From Streptomyces griseoruber (lineage in GTDB: Bacteria > Actinomycetota > Actinomycetes > Streptomycetales > Streptomycetaceae), in assembly GCF_001514205.1 (NCBI RefSeq), contig NZ_KQ948777.1:62001-126000 (forward strand): a stretch of 64,000 bases of DNA, given 5' to 3'. A model generated the notes under the pieces. The model was not told the DNA's origin. It ran no database searches and was given only the letters and a program-made list of their open reading frames with translations. A program made the translations under genes and the position numbers. Below are positions 54,701 through 62,893 of this stretch, in pieces. The stretch's first letter is position 1, and every line of letters starts with the position of its first letter.

Positions 54701-55592
54701 GGGCGTCGGCACGCGGGGGGTCGGTACCCGGGGCGTCGGCACTCGGGGCGTCGGTACCCGGGGCGCCGGCGCCGGAGACCTCAGGACCAAAGACCTCGGC
54801 GCCGGAGACCGCGGCCCCCTCCCCGGCCCGCGGCTCCGTCAGCGCGGGTGCGTGGAAGGCGCCGACGACCACGGCGGCCCGCCGACCGCCCGCGGTGGCC
54901 TCGGCGATCCGGGCCCGCATCCACCGCTCCCGCCGCAGATCCAGCTCCGGCACCCCGCCCGCGGCCGCCGCGTCCTCGCGCAGCGCCCACCCCGTCAGCA
55001 GGGCCGCCCGGCGCAGCGCCTCCGGCGGTGACCCCGGCGCGGTGGCCTCGACGAGCCGGTCCCACAGATCGTCCCCGGGGCGCCCCGTCAGCCGGGACCG
55101 CAGCGCCGAGGTGAGTCCGAGGGGCTCCCCGGACGCCGCGTCACCACGCCCCTCGCTCCACGCCCGGTGCGCGAGCGGCAGATCGCAGGCGACCACCGGC
55201 ACACCGCACCGGGCGGCCCACCGCACGGCCGCCAGCTCGGGCGAGAAGTCGGCGAACGGATAGAAGGCCGGCCCGGAGCCGCCCCGCCCGTCCCCGGGCG
55301 CGGCGGCGAGGGCGACCGGCGCCCGCGTCTCCTCGTGCCCGAGCCAGGGCAGCCACTCCTGCATCTCGGCCGGCAGCTCGACGAGCACCACGTCCGGCCG
55401 CGCCGCGTCGAGCAGCGCGGGCACGGCCGCGGCCAGGGACGGCGCGTGGTGCCGCACGCCGATGAGGAAGGGCGCGGCCGGGCCGGTGAGGACGGCGAGC
55501 GCCCGGTCGGGGGCGGTGACCGCCCCCTCGGGCGCGCCGGGCCCGCCGGCCTCGGCCGTGGCGTCGGGGACGACCCCGTGGGAGAGCGACAC
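51753..55592 (-). CDS. DUF5682-VWA fusion protein (YehM plus YehP equivalents)
   Basis: 1279 residues. The N-terminal part (about 1-850) is DUF5682-like: FLIGVRHHAPSLAAAVPALL, VVLVELPAEMQEWLPWL and a GAFHAPAL motif. A charged low-complexity linker (about residues 877-905, DGDG/DRDK/AEAE repeats) leads to a VWA domain (about 1085-1279) preceded by RWRLVLGRRKE and containing MIDAS motif VTDVSGSMEAS and GGGTHIAAGL. In E. coli YehM and YehP are separate genes, so this is a fusion. GTG 55592 has GGAGG ten bases upstream and lies just after the MoxR stop. Confidence 0.88.
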   Translation of the reverse strand: MSLSHGVVPDATAEAGGPGAPEGAVTAPDRALAVLTGPAAPFLIGVRHHAPSLAAAVPALLDAARPDVVLVELPAEMQEWLPWLGHEETRAPVALAAAPGDGRGGSGPAFYPFADFSPELAAVRWAARCGVPVVACDLPLAHRAWSEGRGDAASGEPLGLTSALRSRLTGRPGDDLWDRLVEATAPGSPPEALRRAALLTGWALREDAAAAGGVPELDLRRERWMRARIAEATAGGRRAAVVVGAFHAPALTEPRAGEGAAVSGAEVFGPEVSGAGAPGTDAPSADAPGTDPPRADAPGADAPGADASGIDASGTSLSAADVSGVPASRGSTPWTTSLIPYTYALLDERSGYPAGIRDPEWQDMVLRAAGEPAALEEALTRAAVRVCAELRGLGHPSGPADAREITRLASDLARLRGLPAAGRGELVEAVQTVLAQGEPYGRGRAVARAMERVLVGARTGRPAPGAPRSGLAPAVEAEVTELGLPGPESGTVTGAKDLRLDPLRSDLDRRRELLLRRLTVCGVPYGEAKEVAGAGGAEALTSRWEVRWTPATAAMLTAAGVRGVTAAQAAEGVLRERRRAERDEGGSTGAQVLEGLARAAECGLPALADERLGDLAETLPQAGTLPELLAGLALLDRVRSGHVAGLGADDGRTARAAAVAELLTSAAVRQVDGLTGSEETADAHALLELAHRADLLGGIRLADALARLAAGGSPLMRGAAGAVRVLLGQEDARAFGDRVASWVDGAVDADARSALAARLTGLLTAAGPLLEAAADALEPLLGRVAELSDRAFLDRLPALRGGFDTLSPAARDRLLSAVEERLGTDRVADTGGVDPAALAAWAQADLAAHTALRSLGLLPTPKDGTGADATERTPVTRTADEDGDGDGDGHRDGDRDKDRDKAEAEAEAEERRLTPADRWRLVLGRRKERLSASAAPLATALDELYGSGRGEGSRGDLTGAGAGGGREVPYPGVREWSQELAALFGPGIREEVLAAAAAEGRKDVLTELDAAGVRPSVELLRTVLSHAGGLPEARLAALRPLVRRLVDALTRELATRLRPALHGTVLPRPSRRPGGGLDLPRTLRANLATARRGPDGTVRVIPEHPVFRTRARRAADWRLILVTDVSGSMEASTVWAALTASVLAGVPTLSTHFLAFSTQVMDLTGHVEDPLSLLLEVSVGGGTHIAAGLRHARELVTVPSRTLVVVISDFEEGYPLGGLLAEVRALVGAGCHVLGCASLDDTGRPRYSTGVAGQLVSAGMPVAALSPLELARWVGEKIA
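52868..52962 (-). repeat. Hexanucleotide repeats encoding the charged linker of the DUF5682-VWA fusion
   Basis: Runs of GACGGG/GACAAG/GAGGCT-type hexamers encode DGDGDG, DRDKDRDK and AEAEAEAE stretches between the two domains. The position marks the point where two originally separate genes were joined. Confidence 0.7.
54625..54785 (-). repeat. 15-base tandem repeats within the DUF5682 part
   Basis: About ten degenerate 15-base units, plus-strand core CGGGGCGTCGGTACC, encode ADAPG/TDAPG/IDASG pentapeptide repeats. They sit in a loop of the DUF5682-like domain between GAFHAPAL and the next conserved segment. Such minisatellites are prone to copy-number change. Confidence 0.75.
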
Positions 55593-55597
55593 GGCCG

Positions 55598-56806
55598 TCA
55601 GCCCTCCAGGACCGTGCGCAGGTCCCACAGGGTCCGCCAGGTGGCGGAGCCCTGCTCGGCGCGGCGCCGTACGGGACCGTCCCAGTAGCCGCGCAGCCGG
55701 GCCGCGTCGGCCGGGTCGTCCTTGCGGACCACGCCGAGCAGATGTCCCGGCAGCAGGCCGAGCACATCACGGTCGCCCGGGAAGTAGGCCGCGGCCAGCC
55801 CCAGCGCGCCCGCCACCGACACCGCCTCCGCGGTGCTCATCACGGTGGACGGCCGCTCCACCTCCCAGCCCTCCGTCGACCGGCCCTCCCGCAGGTCCCG
55901 GAACGCGGTGACCAGTGCCTCCAGCACCGCGTCGTCGACCTGGAACGGCGCCCCGGCCCGCTCCACGGAGACCCGCGCCTGGCTGCGCACCAGCGCGGTC
56001 TCCGCGTCGAGGTCCGGGATCGGTCCGACCGTCTCGAAGTTGAAGCGGCGCTTGAGGGCCGCGGACATCTCCGAGACGCCCTTGTCCCGCAGGTTGGCGG
56101 TGGCGATGAGGTTGAAGCCGGGTGCCGAGTGCGCCAACGCGTCGTCCGTGCCCGCCAGTTCGGGCACCGCGATCCGCCGCTCCGACAGCAGCGACACCAG
56201 CGAGTCCTGTACCTCCGGCAGACACCGGGTGACCTCCTCGACCCGGGCGATGCCGCCGCGGCGCATGGCGGTCAGCACCGGCGAGGGCACCAGCGCCTGC
56301 GGGCTGGGACCCTGCGCCAGCAGCAGGGCGTAGTTCCAGCCGTACTTGAGCTGGTCCTCGGTGGTGCCCGCGGTGCCCTGCACGACCAGTCCGCTGGTCC
56401 CGCACACGGCGGCCGACAGCAGCTCGGACAGCATGGACTTGGCGGTGCCGGGCTCGCCGACGAGCAGCAGACCCCGCTCCCCGGCGAGCGTGACGACACA
56501 CCGCTCGACCAGGGCACGGTCGCCGACGAACTTGTTCTCCACGACCAGCCGGCGCGGCACTCCCTCGGGCACCTCGGCGCCGTCGGGCAGCTTCAGGGCC
56601 CGGGCGTCGCTGCCCATGACGAAGGTGACGACCGCGCGCGGGGTGAGCCGCCAGGCGGGCGGGCGCGGACCGTCGTCGTACGCGGCGAGGAAGGCCAGCT
56701 CGATGGCGTACCGCTCCTCCGGCGGCACGATCTGGCGGGCGGTGTCGGGGGACAGGGTGGTGGTCATCGCGGTGCGTTCTTCCAGGTGGGGCGGGACGGT
56801 GGTCAT
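55598..56806 (-). CDS. MoxR-family AAA+ ATPase, YehL-like
   Basis: 402 residues. Walker A reads LLVGEPGTAKSML near residue 120, Walker B region GGIARVEEV near residue 185, sensor 1 LIATANLRDKG near residue 240. The N-terminal helical segment and GWNYALLLAQGPSPQ insertion are typical of the YehL subfamily of MoxR ATPases. The GVSEMSAALKRRF arginine-finger region is intact. It should power the activity of the DUF5682-VWA protein. ATG 56806 overlaps the upstream stop (ATGA); ATG 56767 is the alternative. Confidence 0.92.
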   Translation of the reverse strand: MTTVPPHLEERTAMTTTLSPDTARQIVPPEERYAIELAFLAAYDDGPRPPAWRLTPRAVVTFVMGSDARALKLPDGAEVPEGVPRRLVVENKFVGDRALVERCVVTLAGERGLLLVGEPGTAKSMLSELLSAAVCGTSGLVVQGTAGTTEDQLKYGWNYALLLAQGPSPQALVPSPVLTAMRRGGIARVEEVTRCLPEVQDSLVSLLSERRIAVPELAGTDDALAHSAPGFNLIATANLRDKGVSEMSAALKRRFNFETVGPIPDLDAETALVRSQARVSVERAGAPFQVDDAVLEALVTAFRDLREGRSTEGWEVERPSTVMSTAEAVSVAGALGLAAAYFPGDRDVLGLLPGHLLGVVRKDDPADAARLRGYWDGPVRRRAEQGSATWRTLWDLRTVLEG

Positions 56807-59800
56807 CGGCGGCGGCCCTTGCGGGTGGCGCGGGTGGTGAGCTCCTCGTACGCGGGGGCGTCACCCGTGCGGACCCGCTCCCAGGCCCGCTCGTACAGCT
56901 CGGGCACCGGCAGCAGCGGTACGGCGCGCCCGTGGCCGCTGAGCGGGTAGAGGCTCCGCTTCCAGAGCTCCACCGGCAGCGCACCCCTCGACTTCAGGTC
57001 CAGCCAGCCGCACGGCAGGAACAGCGTGCGTCCGGCGCGCGACCGCTTGGCCTCCACGACCAGGTCGGTCGCCGCGAGTTCGACGCGGGCCTTCTTCATC
57101 CGCGCGGGTTTCCAGCCGGTCCAGCGGGCGCAGTTGCGGTCCGTGGGGTCGGGCAGGGCGAGCAGCATCAGATACAGCGCCGCGGCGTCCGCACCGAGGC
57201 CGTGCCGCTCGGCGACCTCGGCGACCAGAGCGGGCACGCTGAACGTCGGGTCCTGCGCATGCCCCGTGGGCCCCTCGGGATCGGCGCCGACCGCGAGCGC
57301 GCGCGCGAGGTCGTCGTCGAGGAGGGTCCGCAGGGCCCCCATGCCCTGGCCGCGCCCGGGGCCGACGATCCCTTCGAGCAGCCCGAACACCGGGTCGTCG
57401 GAACCGGTGAGCGCACCGGGCCGCACCAGCACCGTCTCCTGTTCTCCGTACCAGGGGCGCAGCACCAGCGCCTCGCCCGCCCGGGTCAGCCCGTCCTGGT
57501 CGGCGCCGCCGGTGGCGGGCATCCCGTACGCCTTGCGCAGGGCGACGGCGGTCGGCTCGGCGTTCGCCGTCCAGGCCAGGTCCAGGTCGAGCAGCAGCCC
57601 CGGATCGGCGACCCGCCGGCGCAGCGCGGCGAGGCTGTCCGGCAGCACGGCCCGCAGCGGGTGCCCGTACGGCAGCGCGTAGGCGAGGCCGGCCAGGGCG
57701 TGCACGGCCTGCGTGAACTCGTACCGGCCGGGCAGCGCCTGCGGGTCCTCCGCGACCAGGGCGCCGTCCTTGTCGGGCCGCTGCACGGTGGTGCGGCTGA
57801 TCCAGGGGGTGCGCCCGGGGTTGAGGACCTCGGACGCGGAGCCGAGGGGCAGGGAGACGAGGGAGAGCTCGGCGGCCAGCTCCTCGGGCAGCCGGACGAC
57901 ATCGCCCAGGAACCGCTTCCAGATGACGCCCACGGCGTCCGTGTCCGGTCCGGTCGTCCACAGGTCGGCGGGGTTCTCGGGCAGCAGCGCGCCGACCATC
58001 GGCTTCCAGTGGCCCGGCTCCAGCGAGTTCAGCAGGAGGTCGCCGAGCTCCTTCTGGCGGGGCTTCAGCCCCGTCGTCGCGACCACCTCGTCGGTGAGCT
58101 GCGAGGGCCGGCCCGCGAGCAGCAGGGCCGCCTGCACGGGCCCGAGCCCGCCCCGGCTCGCGGTGACCAGCGCGGCCGTCGCCTCCGGCTGCCAGGGGGC
58201 CGGGCCCTTGTCCCGGACGAGCCGGGTGACGGCGGCGAGCGTCTCGGCGGGGTACACCGCCGGATGCGCGTGCTCCTGCTCCAGGGTGAAGTGGGCGATC
58301 GCGCCGCGATCGTCGGCGGGGCCGTGGTCCAGGGCCACCCAGTGCATCCGGTTGTGCTCGTCGACGTTGCGGGAGCCGATGACGACGACCGTACGGTCCC
58401 CCCGGCGCAGCACCTGGCCGACGCGCTGCCGCTTGTCGTGGGGCTCGCTCAGCACGATCTGCCGCAGCAGCTTCCCCGGAGCGGCCAGCGGCCCCTCCGT
58501 GATCGCCTCGAACAGCAACAGCAGCGCCGCACGGTGCGTCTCGGTCGTCGCCGGGGTCGTCGCCCGGTAGGCGAGGGGGCGCAGTTCGTCCAGAACGGAC
58601 AGCCACTGCGCGCCGTCGCCGGGGACGGTGAACTCGTCACTGCTCCAGCCGTCCTGGGCCCCGGTGGTCCGCAGGGCCTTCGGCAGCGGCTTGCCGTCGG
58701 CGGGCTCGCCGGACAGCACATGGTTCACGGCGCGGATCTGGCGCAGCGTGCTCCACCGCGGGGTGCCGCCCCACCAGCCGTGCAGTCCCGCCAGGCCGTT
58801 CACCGCCTCGCGCAGGGTGGTGTCGTCGCCGTACTCGGGGCTGTAGTCCGCGAACATGCCCTCGGTGCGCCGGATGTCCTGCTGCGGCCGTACGACCGGG
58901 GGTGCCACGTACACCGCGGTCGACTCGTCGAAGCGCAGCGCCGCGCGCACGAGTGCCGCCACACCGGTGACCAGCCGCTCGTCGCCCAGCTCGGGCAGGG
59001 CGGCACGGACCACCGTCCGCAGCACCTCGTCGGCGGCCGGGACGACCGCCTTGGCGTCGTCGGTTCCGTCGACCGCCGCGGCCGCCGCGATCCGCGCCTG
59101 CCGCTCCGCCAGCGCCTCGGCGCCCGCGCGCATCACCTCGGCCACGCGCTCGTCGGTCAGCGCGCGCAGTACGGCGGAGGCCAGCTCGTCGCGCGGACGC
59201 AGCGCGTGCCAGAACTCGACCGGCGGCACGAACCGGGTCCCGGCGGCGAACTCGCTGCCGCGCTCCATCGGCGTCACCCGCCCCAGCTCACCGGCGGCGG
59301 AGGTGTCGCCGGCCGCGTACAGCGCGAGGTGCTGCTGCGTGCGGACGACGACGGGCTCGGCGCCGCCCGGCAGCCGCAGCGCGCCGAGCGGAACCCCGGA
59401 CGCGCCGCCGGTACGCGGTACGGCGACGGTCCGGCCGTCCGGTGTGCCCGCGACCGTACGCGCCCCGGCGCCCTCGCCCTCGGTGCGCACCCAGCGGCCG
59501 AGGACCGTGCCGTCGGTGCCGAACGGGCTGTGCTCCAGCCCGGGCTGGAGCGGCAGCACCTCGCAGTCCTGCTGCCTCAGCGTGGCGTCCTCCCGGACAC
59601 CGCCCTGCACGAAGCCGGGCAGCGAGGCCCGCCCGTGCGTGCCGGTGGCCGGGTCGTACTCCAGCCACACCTGCTGCCGGCCCTGCCGCCCCTGACGCCA
59701 GTACGAGGTGCCGTCGCCCAGGATGCGGCGGCCCGCCGGCAGCACGGTGTCGCCGGCGTGCAGGGTGCGCGCGCCGGTGGCACGGCCCCCGCCGGGCAGC

Positions 59801-61818
59801 GGGAGGGAGGCGGCGCCCGCGTGGCCGGCGCCGTACCAGTAGTAGGGGATCGCCTCGCCGCCGAGCGGGAACACATCGGCCGCGCGGGCGGACCAGTAGC
59901 CGAACTGCTTGCCGTCCTCCCGCCACATCACCAGCAGCTCGCCGTCCGTGTAGCGGAACGACGGACGGTTCCACTGCCCCAGCTCCACGGGCAGCCGCAG
60001 ATCGTGCTCCAGCAGGATCTCCTCGGGCCCGACGACGAACACCTTGTGGCCCCGGTGGACGATCAGCGCGGGCCAGGCCTCCTGGACCGCCACCGTGTTG
60101 TCCTGGTCGCGCCGGGGCTTGGTCTCGGTGTCGATCCGGCGCAGCGCCTCGTCGAGCGCGGGCCAGCCCAGCTCGTCCAGGAGACCGGCGCGCAGGGTGT
60201 GCCCGAGCAGCGGCGCGGCCTCGTGCGCGGCGACCTGTGCCACGGCGTCCGGGGCGACCTCGGCGGCCACGCTGCGGAAGGGCTGCATCCGCTCCAGCGC
60301 GGCACGCGCGGCGGGCAGGCCGACGGCGGCCGTCAGCTCCCCGGCCGCGTCCCGCAGCCACTCGCGCAGGATGTCGCTGAGCACGGGGTGGGCGGCGATG
60401 CCCTTGAGTACCGCGGCCTCGGGACGGTTGCCGCTCTGGGTGCCGATCTCGGTGTACAGCAGGCGCCGGAAGCGCGTCTCGGTCGCCGTCGCCGTCAGAT
60501 CGCGCCGGCCGGCCCGGTCCTCGCTCAGCCAGCGCTGCAGACCGAGGTACACGACCTCGTCCCCGGGGGGCGGCGTCAGCGTGATCCCCTCGGCCAGGCA
60601 GAGATCGAGCAGGTCGAGGTCGGCACCGGCGTGCCAGCGTCCCGTGACGATGTCGACGGGCCGGCCCTGGGCACGCAGCCGGGGGGCCATCCTCGCCACG
60701 AGCGCGAGGGTGGCCGCGGAACGGTCGCAGATGGTGGCGCCGTGCTTGCGGTGCAGGGCCCAGCGGGTCAGCCAGTCCGCCGCGTCGACCTCGTCCGCCC
60801 GCGCACCGGCCTCACCGGTCAGCAGCAGATCGGCCCCGCACTCCACGAGCAGCGCCAGCCAGAACTCGTCGTCCTCGACGGACCGGCCGAGACCGGCGGG
60901 CATGATCTCCAGCAGCCGGCGGCGCACCTCCGGCTCCCGCTCGGCGAGCACGACCAGCGTCGCCCGGTAGGAGTTCCAGAACGACGCCGGAGCCCGCACG
61001 GCCGCGGGCGAGGCGAGCAGGTCGCCGACCAGCCCGCACTCCTCGGAGACCCGGTCCAGCCCCGCCGCCTTGATCAGCCCGCGCGCGTCCTGCGGCAGCG
61101 ACGCGTACGGCGGCATGCCGGCCGCGCACCGCTCCACCGTGAGCTGCCGGAACTGCGTCCAGGCGTCGGCCGGGCTGAGCCGCGCGGCGAGCGCCTTCAC
61201 ATGCTCCTTGAGCGCCTTGACGGTCAGTGCGCCGGCGAACGCGAACTCCAGGAACACGGCACGCTGCCGCTCCTCGTCCACCGTCAGCGCGTGCACCCGC
61301 TCGGCCTCGCGCGCCTTGCCGAAGAAGGCGGCGGCGTACGTCGTGTTCTCGTGCTGGAGGAAGACCCGCGCCGCCTGCTCGTAGAACGTCGGCAGGAAGT
61401 GCGGCACGGCACGGCCGAGGCGGGTGCCGAGCTCCTCGAAGCCCTCCTTGGCGGTGCCGGGCCGGGACTTGGCCTGCCGGGCGAGCCGCTCGACGTCCCT
61501 GACCAGCGCCAGCGCGTGATGGCCGTTCGCCGGGTCGTTGACCAGCGCCCAGGCCGGGAAGCCCAGGGTCACCCGGCGCACCTGGCCCACCTCGGGGACC
61601 TCCGCGTCCCGCACCAGACCGAGGAAGTCCAGGGCGAGGTCCTCGGCCTCGCCGAGGGTGCCCGGCACCAGCCGGACGATCCGCCGGTCGTCCAGTCCGG
61701 GATGGGTGTACGTGCGTACGGTGAGCGTGTCGGCGTCCTCGCGGCCCGTGCTTCCCCGCGGCAGGACCGCGCCCGCGTCGAGCAGCGCGCCCGCGGTGTT
61801 CTCGTCGTAGGTCGTCAT
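56803..61818 (-). CDS. Giant DUF4132-family (MolR/YehI-like) protein
   Basis: 1671 residues, largely helical, with no signal peptide or membrane segments. No catalytic motif is evident. By neighbourhood and content it corresponds to the large DUF4132/MolR-type protein that accompanies YehL-type MoxR ATPases. It may be a scaffold or client of the ATPase. The ATG at 61818 overlaps the stop of the smaller DUF4132 gene (ATGA), and its own stop overlaps the MoxR start. Together the two genes may represent a split version of the single E. coli YehI. Confidence 0.75.
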   Translation of the reverse strand: MTTYDENTAGALLDAGAVLPRGSTGREDADTLTVRTYTHPGLDDRRIVRLVPGTLGEAEDLALDFLGLVRDAEVPEVGQVRRVTLGFPAWALVNDPANGHHALALVRDVERLARQAKSRPGTAKEGFEELGTRLGRAVPHFLPTFYEQAARVFLQHENTTYAAAFFGKAREAERVHALTVDEERQRAVFLEFAFAGALTVKALKEHVKALAARLSPADAWTQFRQLTVERCAAGMPPYASLPQDARGLIKAAGLDRVSEECGLVGDLLASPAAVRAPASFWNSYRATLVVLAEREPEVRRRLLEIMPAGLGRSVEDDEFWLALLVECGADLLLTGEAGARADEVDAADWLTRWALHRKHGATICDRSAATLALVARMAPRLRAQGRPVDIVTGRWHAGADLDLLDLCLAEGITLTPPPGDEVVYLGLQRWLSEDRAGRRDLTATATETRFRRLLYTEIGTQSGNRPEAAVLKGIAAHPVLSDILREWLRDAAGELTAAVGLPAARAALERMQPFRSVAAEVAPDAVAQVAAHEAAPLLGHTLRAGLLDELGWPALDEALRRIDTETKPRRDQDNTVAVQEAWPALIVHRGHKVFVVGPEEILLEHDLRLPVELGQWNRPSFRYTDGELLVMWREDGKQFGYWSARAADVFPLGGEAIPYYWYGAGHAGAASLPLPGGGRATGARTLHAGDTVLPAGRRILGDGTSYWRQGRQGRQQVWLEYDPATGTHGRASLPGFVQGGVREDATLRQQDCEVLPLQPGLEHSPFGTDGTVLGRWVRTEGEGAGARTVAGTPDGRTVAVPRTGGASGVPLGALRLPGGAEPVVVRTQQHLALYAAGDTSAAGELGRVTPMERGSEFAAGTRFVPPVEFWHALRPRDELASAVLRALTDERVAEVMRAGAEALAERQARIAAAAAVDGTDDAKAVVPAADEVLRTVVRAALPELGDERLVTGVAALVRAALRFDESTAVYVAPPVVRPQQDIRRTEGMFADYSPEYGDDTTLREAVNGLAGLHGWWGGTPRWSTLRQIRAVNHVLSGEPADGKPLPKALRTTGAQDGWSSDEFTVPGDGAQWLSVLDELRPLAYRATTPATTETHRAALLLLFEAITEGPLAAPGKLLRQIVLSEPHDKRQRVGQVLRRGDRTVVVIGSRNVDEHNRMHWVALDHGPADDRGAIAHFTLEQEHAHPAVYPAETLAAVTRLVRDKGPAPWQPEATAALVTASRGGLGPVQAALLLAGRPSQLTDEVVATTGLKPRQKELGDLLLNSLEPGHWKPMVGALLPENPADLWTTGPDTDAVGVIWKRFLGDVVRLPEELAAELSLVSLPLGSASEVLNPGRTPWISRTTVQRPDKDGALVAEDPQALPGRYEFTQAVHALAGLAYALPYGHPLRAVLPDSLAALRRRVADPGLLLDLDLAWTANAEPTAVALRKAYGMPATGGADQDGLTRAGEALVLRPWYGEQETVLVRPGALTGSDDPVFGLLEGIVGPGRGQGMGALRTLLDDDLARALAVGADPEGPTGHAQDPTFSVPALVAEVAERHGLGADAAALYLMLLALPDPTDRNCARWTGWKPARMKKARVELAATDLVVEAKRSRAGRTLFLPCGWLDLKSRGALPVELWKRSLYPLSGHGRAVPLLPVPELYERAWERVRTGDAPAYEELTTRATRKGRRR

Positions 61819-62669
61819 GCCGCCCGCTCCTCGTCCTCGATGTCGCGCCCCGCGTACAGTGCGGCCGCCATGCGCATGCCCTCCGACCAGGCCACCGGCC
61901 CCACCTGACCGAGCTTCAGCACCCGGCCCGCGGGATCGGTGAACGTCAGGGGGCCGGTCTCGGACTCCTCGTAGCTCTCGTAGTCGCCCACCCACACCCG
62001 CGCCTCGACGGTGCGCCCGTCCTCCAGGACGGAGTGGACGGCGTTGCCGCCGCGCACCCGGTAGCCGAGCTGGGTCACCCGGCCGTGCAGGAACCGCTGC
62101 TCCTTGAACGCGCCGCCCGCGTACTCCTCGACCGAGGTGCCCTGGGCGTCCAGCGTCGCCGGCCGGTGCCACACCTCGCGGAAGAGCTGCTGGGCGCGCT
62201 GCTCCACACCGAGCTCCACGGCGAACTCCCGGAGGTCCTCCAGATCGTCGAGGAGGACCGGGTGCGGCAGCCTGACCAGGTCGGGGGTGATGCGCACGGT
62301 GTCGCCGTCGAGGTCGACCAGTCCGAGGCCGCGCTCGGGGTCGGCGTCCCGCAGGAACCCGGCCACCTCCCCGTCGGCACCGGTGACCACCAGGTCACGC
62401 AGCGCGGCCCGCCAGGCGGGGTCGGGCCACACCCGGGCGACGACCGCGAACGGCACCGGCAGCGAGCGCACCATCCACCGCTCCACATCGGTCAGACACT
62501 GCCGCTCGTGCCGCTCCAGCCACTCGACGAGCTGGCGCAGTCCCACCACCGCCGGATCGTCGGCGATCTTGGGCGGTACGGTCTTCAGCAACCGCCCCGC
62601 CGCGTTGCGGCACACCACCTTGCCGTCGTCGAGGGCGACCTCGTAGTCGCCGGCCGACACCCACCCCAT
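61815..62669 (-). CDS. DUF4132 domain protein, first gene of the Yeh-type module
   Basis: 284 residues. The segment AAGRLLKTVPPKIADDP near residue 25, followed by a helical LVEWLERHERQCLTDVERWMV, is a hallmark of DUF4132 (MolR/YehI) domains. ATG 62669 was chosen because GGGAGG lies five bases upstream; ATG 62690 is possible. Start of a five-gene operon running to 49957 with ATGA overlaps or very short gaps at each junction. Confidence 0.82.
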   Translation of the reverse strand: MGWVSAGDYEVALDDGKVVCRNAAGRLLKTVPPKIADDPAVVGLRQLVEWLERHERQCLTDVERWMVRSLPVPFAVVARVWPDPAWRAALRDLVVTGADGEVAGFLRDADPERGLGLVDLDGDTVRITPDLVRLPHPVLLDDLEDLREFAVELGVEQRAQQLFREVWHRPATLDAQGTSVEEYAGGAFKEQRFLHGRVTQLGYRVRGGNAVHSVLEDGRTVEARVWVGDYESYEESETGPLTFTDPAGRVLKLGQVGPVAWSEGMRMAAALYAGRDIEDEERAA

Positions 62670-62762
62670 ACGTGCCTCCCGCACCCGCATCGATCAAGTG
62701 ACGGGAACTGTAGAACAAGCCACTGACAACGGGTCCTGACAGACACCGATCTGACGGCGGAA

Positions 62763-62776
62763 CAGGTATTGACCTG
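62763..62776 (-). promoter_or_regulatory. Palindrome upstream of the Yeh-type operon
   Basis: CAGGTATTGACCTG (arms CAGGT/ACCTG) lies about 95 bases before the first start codon of the operon, in the 177-base region between it and the cold-shock gene's terminator. It may be an operator. No adjacent regulator gene is known. Confidence 0.3.
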
Positions 62777-62829
62777 CAAGGATTCCTGTCATGGCCCCGC
62801 CCGGAGGGGGGGTCCGCGGGCTCGGCGCG

Positions 62830-62875
62830 CAGGCGAAAAAACGACAGGACCCCCGTCGGTGTCGACGGGGGTCCT
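62830..62875 (-). terminator. Intrinsic terminator of the cold-shock gene
   Basis: A perfect 13-base stem (AGGACCCCCGTCG at 62846-62858 with CGACGGGGGTCCT at 62863-62875, loop GTGT) lies just after the stop of the cold-shock gene. On the minus strand it is followed by a run of six T (62836-62841). This is a rare textbook Rho-independent terminator for Streptomyces and should insulate the Yeh-type operon from read-through. Confidence 0.9.
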
Positions 62876-62893
62876 GGTGTCCTCGGGCCTGGA

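Noticed and set aside
56932..61908. A 1658-codon plus-strand frame opposite the giant DUF4132-like gene
   Set aside because: Composition is typical of shadow frames, and the minus-strand gene is fixed by ATGA overlaps at both ends.
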